A stretch of 64,000 nt of DNA, taken from positions 2,375,066 through 2,439,065 of the forward strand of contig NZ_NJGY01000001.1 in assembly GCF_002250505.1 (NCBI RefSeq), in the 5' to 3' direction. Within the stretch, counting starts at the first letter, position 1. Each line of letters opens with the position of its first letter. Below, piece by piece: positions 59,150 through 64,000 of the stretch. The position numbers were made by a program, and so were the translations under genes. The notes beneath the pieces are model-generated. The model was not told the DNA's origin. It was given only the letters and a program-made list of their open reading frames with translations, and did no database searches. Origin of the DNA: Janthinobacterium sp. PC23-8 (GTDB taxonomy: Bacteria; Pseudomonadota; Gammaproteobacteria; Burkholderiales; Burkholderiaceae_D).

Positions 59150-60541
59150 ATGGAACCCCAAGTCATCAAGATGTATGCGGCCCGCGAGCAGATCTACCCT
59201 CGCGAGGCCAAAGGACGCTATGCGACATGGCGCTGGGTGTGCGTATGGCTCACCCAGCTGGCGTTCTACGGCTTGCCGTGGCTCAACTGGAACGGCAGGC
59301 AAGCCCTGCTGTTCGACCTGACCACGCGCAAGTTCTACATTTTCGGCGTCGTGCTGTGGCCGCAGGATTTCATTTATCTGGCGGCCCTCTTGATCATCGC
59401 GGCGTATCTGTTGTTCCTGGTTACCGCGATTGCCGGGCGGGTCTGGTGCGGTTTCTCGTGCCCGCAAACGGTGTACACCGAAATCTTCCTGTGGGTCGAA
59501 CGCAAGATCGAAGGCACGCGCAGCGCGCGCATGGCGCTCGACCGCCAGGGCCCTTCCGTGCGCAAGACCGGCAAGAAAGTGGCCAAGCACCTGGCCTGGG
59601 GCGCCATCGCCCTGTGGACGGGCTTTACCTTTGTCGGCTACTTCACGCCGATCCTGGACCTGGTACAGGAAGTGCGGACCTTCAATTTCGGTCCGTGGGA
59701 ATGGTTCTGGATTTTATTCTACAGCCTGGCCACCTACGGCAACGCGGGCTGGCTGCGCGAGCAGGTCTGCAAATACATGTGCCCGTATGCGCGCTTCCAG
59801 AGCGCCATGTTCGACCAGGACACCCTGATCATCACCTACGATGAAAAACGCGGCGAACCGCGCGGCGCACTGAACAAGAAAGCCGCCAAGGATGGTACCG
59901 AGTCGCAACTGGGCGACTGCATCGACTGCACCCTGTGCGTGCAGGTGTGCCCGACCGGCATCGACATCCGCAACGGCCTGCAATATGAATGCATCGGCTG
60001 CGCCTCCTGCGTCGACGCCTGCAACAGCGTGATGGACAAAGTCGAGCGCCCGCGCGGGCTGGTACGCTACAGCACCGACCATGCGATGGAAAACAACTTC
60101 AGTTCGCAGCAGATCCGCCAGCGCGCCATGCGCCCGCGCGTGCTGATCTACACGGCCATCCTGGCGCTGATCATCGTTGCCGTCTGCACCTCGCTGTTCC
60201 TGCGCACGCCGCTGAAAATGGACGTGATCCGCGACCGTGGCTCAATGGGTCGCGAAGTGGAAGACGGCATGATCGAAAACGTGTATCGCCTGCAGATCAT
60301 GAACACGTCCGAACAGCAGCAGCACTTCAGGATCGCGGTGTCGGGCCTGCCCGGCCTGGCCTTGATCACGCGCAACGAAGTGACCTTGCAGCCGACCGAA
60401 ACGCTGGGCTGGCCGGTGCGCCTGCGCCTGCCGCACGGCGTGGGAGAAAAAGGCTCGAACAAGATCCGGATCGAGCTGCAGTCGCTCGATGATCCGTCTT
60501 TGCATGTGCGCGAAAGCGCGGTATTTATTGTGCCGCGTTAA
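59150..60541 (+). CDS. ccoG: cbb3 oxidase accessory iron-sulfur protein CcoG (FixG/RdxA)
   Basis: 463-residue membrane protein with about five helices, a polyferredoxin-type cysteine set and a C-terminal periplasmic Ig-like domain. Cysteine regions are VWCGFSCPQTVYTE, CKYMCPYARFQ, CIDCTLCVQVCPTGIDIRNGLQYECIGCASCVDACN. CcoG is a cupric reductase aiding copper delivery to CcoN. It starts 4 bp after ccoP. A REP-like element separates it from ccoH. Confidence 0.95.
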   Translation: MEPQVIKMYAAREQIYPREAKGRYATWRWVCVWLTQLAFYGLPWLNWNGRQALLFDLTTRKFYIFGVVLWPQDFIYLAALLIIAAYLLFLVTAIAGRVWCGFSCPQTVYTEIFLWVERKIEGTRSARMALDRQGPSVRKTGKKVAKHLAWGAIALWTGFTFVGYFTPILDLVQEVRTFNFGPWEWFWILFYSLATYGNAGWLREQVCKYMCPYARFQSAMFDQDTLIITYDEKRGEPRGALNKKAAKDGTESQLGDCIDCTLCVQVCPTGIDIRNGLQYECIGCASCVDACNSVMDKVERPRGLVRYSTDHAMENNFSSQQIRQRAMRPRVLIYTAILALIIVAVCTSLFLRTPLKMDVIRDRGSMGREVEDGMIENVYRLQIMNTSEQQQHFRIAVSGLPGLALITRNEVTLQPTETLGWPVRLRLPHGVGEKGSNKIRIELQSLDDPSLHVRESAVFIVPR

Positions 60542-60546
60542 ACACC

Positions 60547-60592
60547 GGGGTCAGACCCGACGGCGGCTGGCGCTCCAGTGGAGCGCCAGCCG
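60547..60592. repeat. GGGGTCAGACCC motif plus 13-bp hairpin between ccoG and ccoH
   Basis: GGGGTCAGACCC (60547-60558) is followed by a perfect hairpin with arms CGGCTGGCGCTCC (60564-60576) and GGAGCGCCAGCCG (60580-60592). The head-motif-plus-palindrome layout is that of a REP element. It may dampen or stabilise the message between ccoG and ccoH. Confidence 0.6.
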
Positions 60593-60626
60593 ATGCCGAA
60601 GGAACTGACCTTCAAGGAGAGAAAAA

Positions 60627-61151
60627 ATGCTCAAATCAGTCAAACTGCAAGCGCCCGTCGATCCCTGGTACAAGCACCGCTGGCCGTGGCTGCTGATGAT
60701 CGGCCCCGGCCTGTCGGTGGTGGTCGGCAGCTTCATGGGCTATATCGCGTTTACGCAGCCCGATGCGCTGGTGGTGGGCGACTACTACAAGCAAGGCAAG
60801 GCCATCAACCAGGACTTGCGCCGCGACACCATCGCCAGCAACCTGGCGATGGATACCAGCCTGGCGTATGACGTGGCGCAGTCGCGCATGAGCGGTTCCG
60901 TGCACAGCTTCGGCAAGGCCTGGCAGCAGCCCTTGCAGCTGCACCTGGCGCATGCGACCCTGCCGGAAAAAGATATCCGCCTGATGGTGCAACCGGATGC
61001 GCAAGGCAATTTTTCGGTCTCGCTGCCGATGCTCGAGCGCAGCCGCTGGCAGGTGCTGGTGGAAGATGGCAAGCGCGAATGGCGCTTGTCGGGCATCTGG
61101 ACCTGGCCGGCCCAGCGCGGCATTACGCTCCATGCCGACAGTGAGTTGTAA
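60627..61151 (+). CDS. ccoH: FixH-family cbb3 assembly protein CcoH
   Basis: 174-residue protein with an N-terminal membrane helix and a periplasmic FixH domain (DPWYKHRWPWLLMIGPGLSVVVGSFMGYIAF...VVGDYYKQGKAINQDLRRD). It is needed for stable cbb3 assembly. AAGGAG precedes ATG 60627. Its stop abuts the convergent fnr stop with no gap, so no separate terminator exists for either gene. Confidence 0.9.
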   Translation: MLKSVKLQAPVDPWYKHRWPWLLMIGPGLSVVVGSFMGYIAFTQPDALVVGDYYKQGKAINQDLRRDTIASNLAMDTSLAYDVAQSRMSGSVHSFGKAWQQPLQLHLAHATLPEKDIRLMVQPDAQGNFSVSLPMLERSRWQVLVEDGKREWRLSGIWTWPAQRGITLHADSEL

Positions 61152-61910
61152 TTATTTGCAGACGTCGGTACCGGCCGTAATGGCCTTCAATTTGGCCGGC
61201 TGCAGGATTTCAATCTCGCGATTCGATACGCTCAGCCAGCCTTCCTTCTTGAATTTCGACAGCAAGCGGCTGATGCTTTCGATCGTCAGGCCCAGGTAGT
61301 TGCCGATCTCCTCGCGCGACATGCGCAGCTGGAACTTGCTGCCCGAATAGCCGCGCGCCTCATAGCGCGACGCCAGGTTGACGATAAAGGCGGCAAAGCG
61401 CTGGGTCGCCTGCATATTGCCCAGCAATAGCATCACGCTTTGCTCGCGCGTGATTTCCTGGCTCATCATGCGGTGAAAATGGCGCAGCAGGGTCGGCATA
61501 TTGCCCAGCAATTGCTCCAGGCTGGAAAACGGAATCTCGCACACTTCACTATCTTCCAGCGCCACCGCATTGCAATGATGGCGGTCGGCGCTGATCGCAT
61601 CCATGCCCAGCAGTTCGCCGGCCATCTGGAAGCCCGTCACCTGCTCTTCGCCACCGGGATTGATCTGATAGGTCTTGAAATGGCCCAGGCGGATCGCGTA
61701 CAGATTCTGGAACGAGTCGCCGATGCGAAACAGCGAGGCGCCGCGCACAATCTTGCGGCGCCGGCCGATGATCTGGTCGAGGCGGTCCATGTCCCCCACG
61801 TCGAGTCCCATGGGCAGACACAACTGATGCATGCTGCAGGTGGCGCAGCGCGCACGCAACGCTTCCACGTTCACGGTGGGCAGGGTTGGGGCCAGCAGGT
61901 CTTGTGTCAT
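61152..61910 (-). CDS. fnr: FNR/Anr-type oxygen-sensing regulator
   Basis: 252-residue Crp/FNR regulator. The [4Fe-4S] ligands are C22, C25 and C31 (RCATCSMHQLC) plus C113 (HHCNAV), matching E. coli FNR. The recognition helix TIESISRLLSKFKKEG contains the E-SR residues that read TTGAT half-sites. AGGTAG precedes ATG 61910. It very likely activates the two perfect FNR boxes in this window (44102 and 55887). No perfect box is in its own 207-bp upstream region, where I see no other clear element. Confidence 0.94.
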   Translation of the reverse strand: MTQDLLAPTLPTVNVEALRARCATCSMHQLCLPMGLDVGDMDRLDQIIGRRRKIVRGASLFRIGDSFQNLYAIRLGHFKTYQINPGGEEQVTGFQMAGELLGMDAISADRHHCNAVALEDSEVCEIPFSSLEQLLGNMPTLLRHFHRMMSQEITREQSVMLLLGNMQATQRFAAFIVNLASRYEARGYSGSKFQLRMSREEIGNYLGLTIESISRLLSKFKKEGWLSVSNREIEILQPAKLKAITAGTDVCK

Positions 61911-62117
61911 GTCGCTACCTTTTAGAAAATACAACAATAAGTTTACTGCATCCAGGAGGCCATGTGCCAATTTCGGCGAATTGTGGGGATTAAATCACGT
62001 TCTGCATTTATTTGTATGGCAGCATCACCACAAGCGCACCTTGCCAAGTTGACGTATTGATAGGAGAATTCCTGACAGCATAGTTTGCCGCTGGCGCCGC
62101 ATGCTAAGGATAATGAA

Positions 62118-64000
<1,883 letters not shown>

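Overview
The window is high-GC betaproteobacterial chromosome and looks like Oxalobacteraceae (Janthinobacterium/Duganella/Massilia group). This rests on the gene content and order (rsmI-lpoA-yraN-diaA-dolP, ybeD/lipB/lipA, ccoNOQPGH-fnr) and on GGGGTCAGACC-type dispersed motifs. It is mostly core metabolism with a few accessory insertions.

Layout. (1) 1-200: tandem leftward promoters, possibly of a stable-RNA operon lying outside the window. (2) 224-9967: a peptidoglycan-recycling block. On the minus strand it holds a D-Ala-D-Ala dipeptidase with its LysR regulator, then a run of GntR/UTRA regulator, murQ, AmpG-like permease, DigH-like glycosidase lipoprotein, BadF-type amino-sugar kinase and AmiD-like amidase lipoprotein. 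A D-amino-acid dehydrogenase is divergent from it. (3) 10027-21305: a ychJ gene, then a leucine/isovalerate (liu) operon into which bioA-bioF-bioD-bioB is embedded between liuC and liuD. The biotin pathway is thus co-transcribed with a biotin-dependent carboxylase. (4) tRNA-Pro(TGG) and a small proline-rich membrane protein. (5) 22263-26247: rsmI, lpoA, yraN, diaA, dolP. (6) 26325-32408: TlpA-like thioredoxin, PaaI thioesterase, YbhB-like protein, AraC regulator, DUF2946 protein, TonB-dependent receptor, and a TacAT-like GNAT/DUF1778 toxin-antitoxin pair. (7) 32587-37519: ung, lipA, lipB, a MocR regulator and a LysR fossil wedged between lipB and ybeD. (8) 37832-43990: DUF6600/FecR-like protein, LysE exporter, DUF808, YiaA-like protein, PAS-GGDEF-EAL protein. 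(9) 44226-61910: the microaerobic respiration region. An Aer-like receptor under a perfect FNR box is followed by hemN, a SafE-like protein, ccoI and ccoS. Then comes a 5-kb accessory island, then ccoNOQP-ccoG-ccoH under a second perfect FNR box, and the fnr gene itself. (10) A hybrid-type sensor kinase runs off the right edge.

The most unusual stretch is 50.75-55.72 kb, which splits the two halves of the cbb3 assembly/structural locus. It holds a T6SS lipase effector (Tle3 family) and its adapter (Tla3/DUF2875), with no recognisable immunity gene. Beside them is a soluble chemoreceptor-like gene with reversed architecture: signalling tip first, Cache-like sensor second, no membrane segment. 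That gene has a near-consensus sigma-54 promoter and an NtrC-like box. It lies between two fossils of a second tla3 copy: a 55-bp direct repeat encoding the Tla3 C-terminus, and a short N-terminal piece whose differences are synonymous. The gene therefore appears to have replaced the interior of a tla3 paralogue.

Functions named here come from motif and family recognition by eye. No database search was run.
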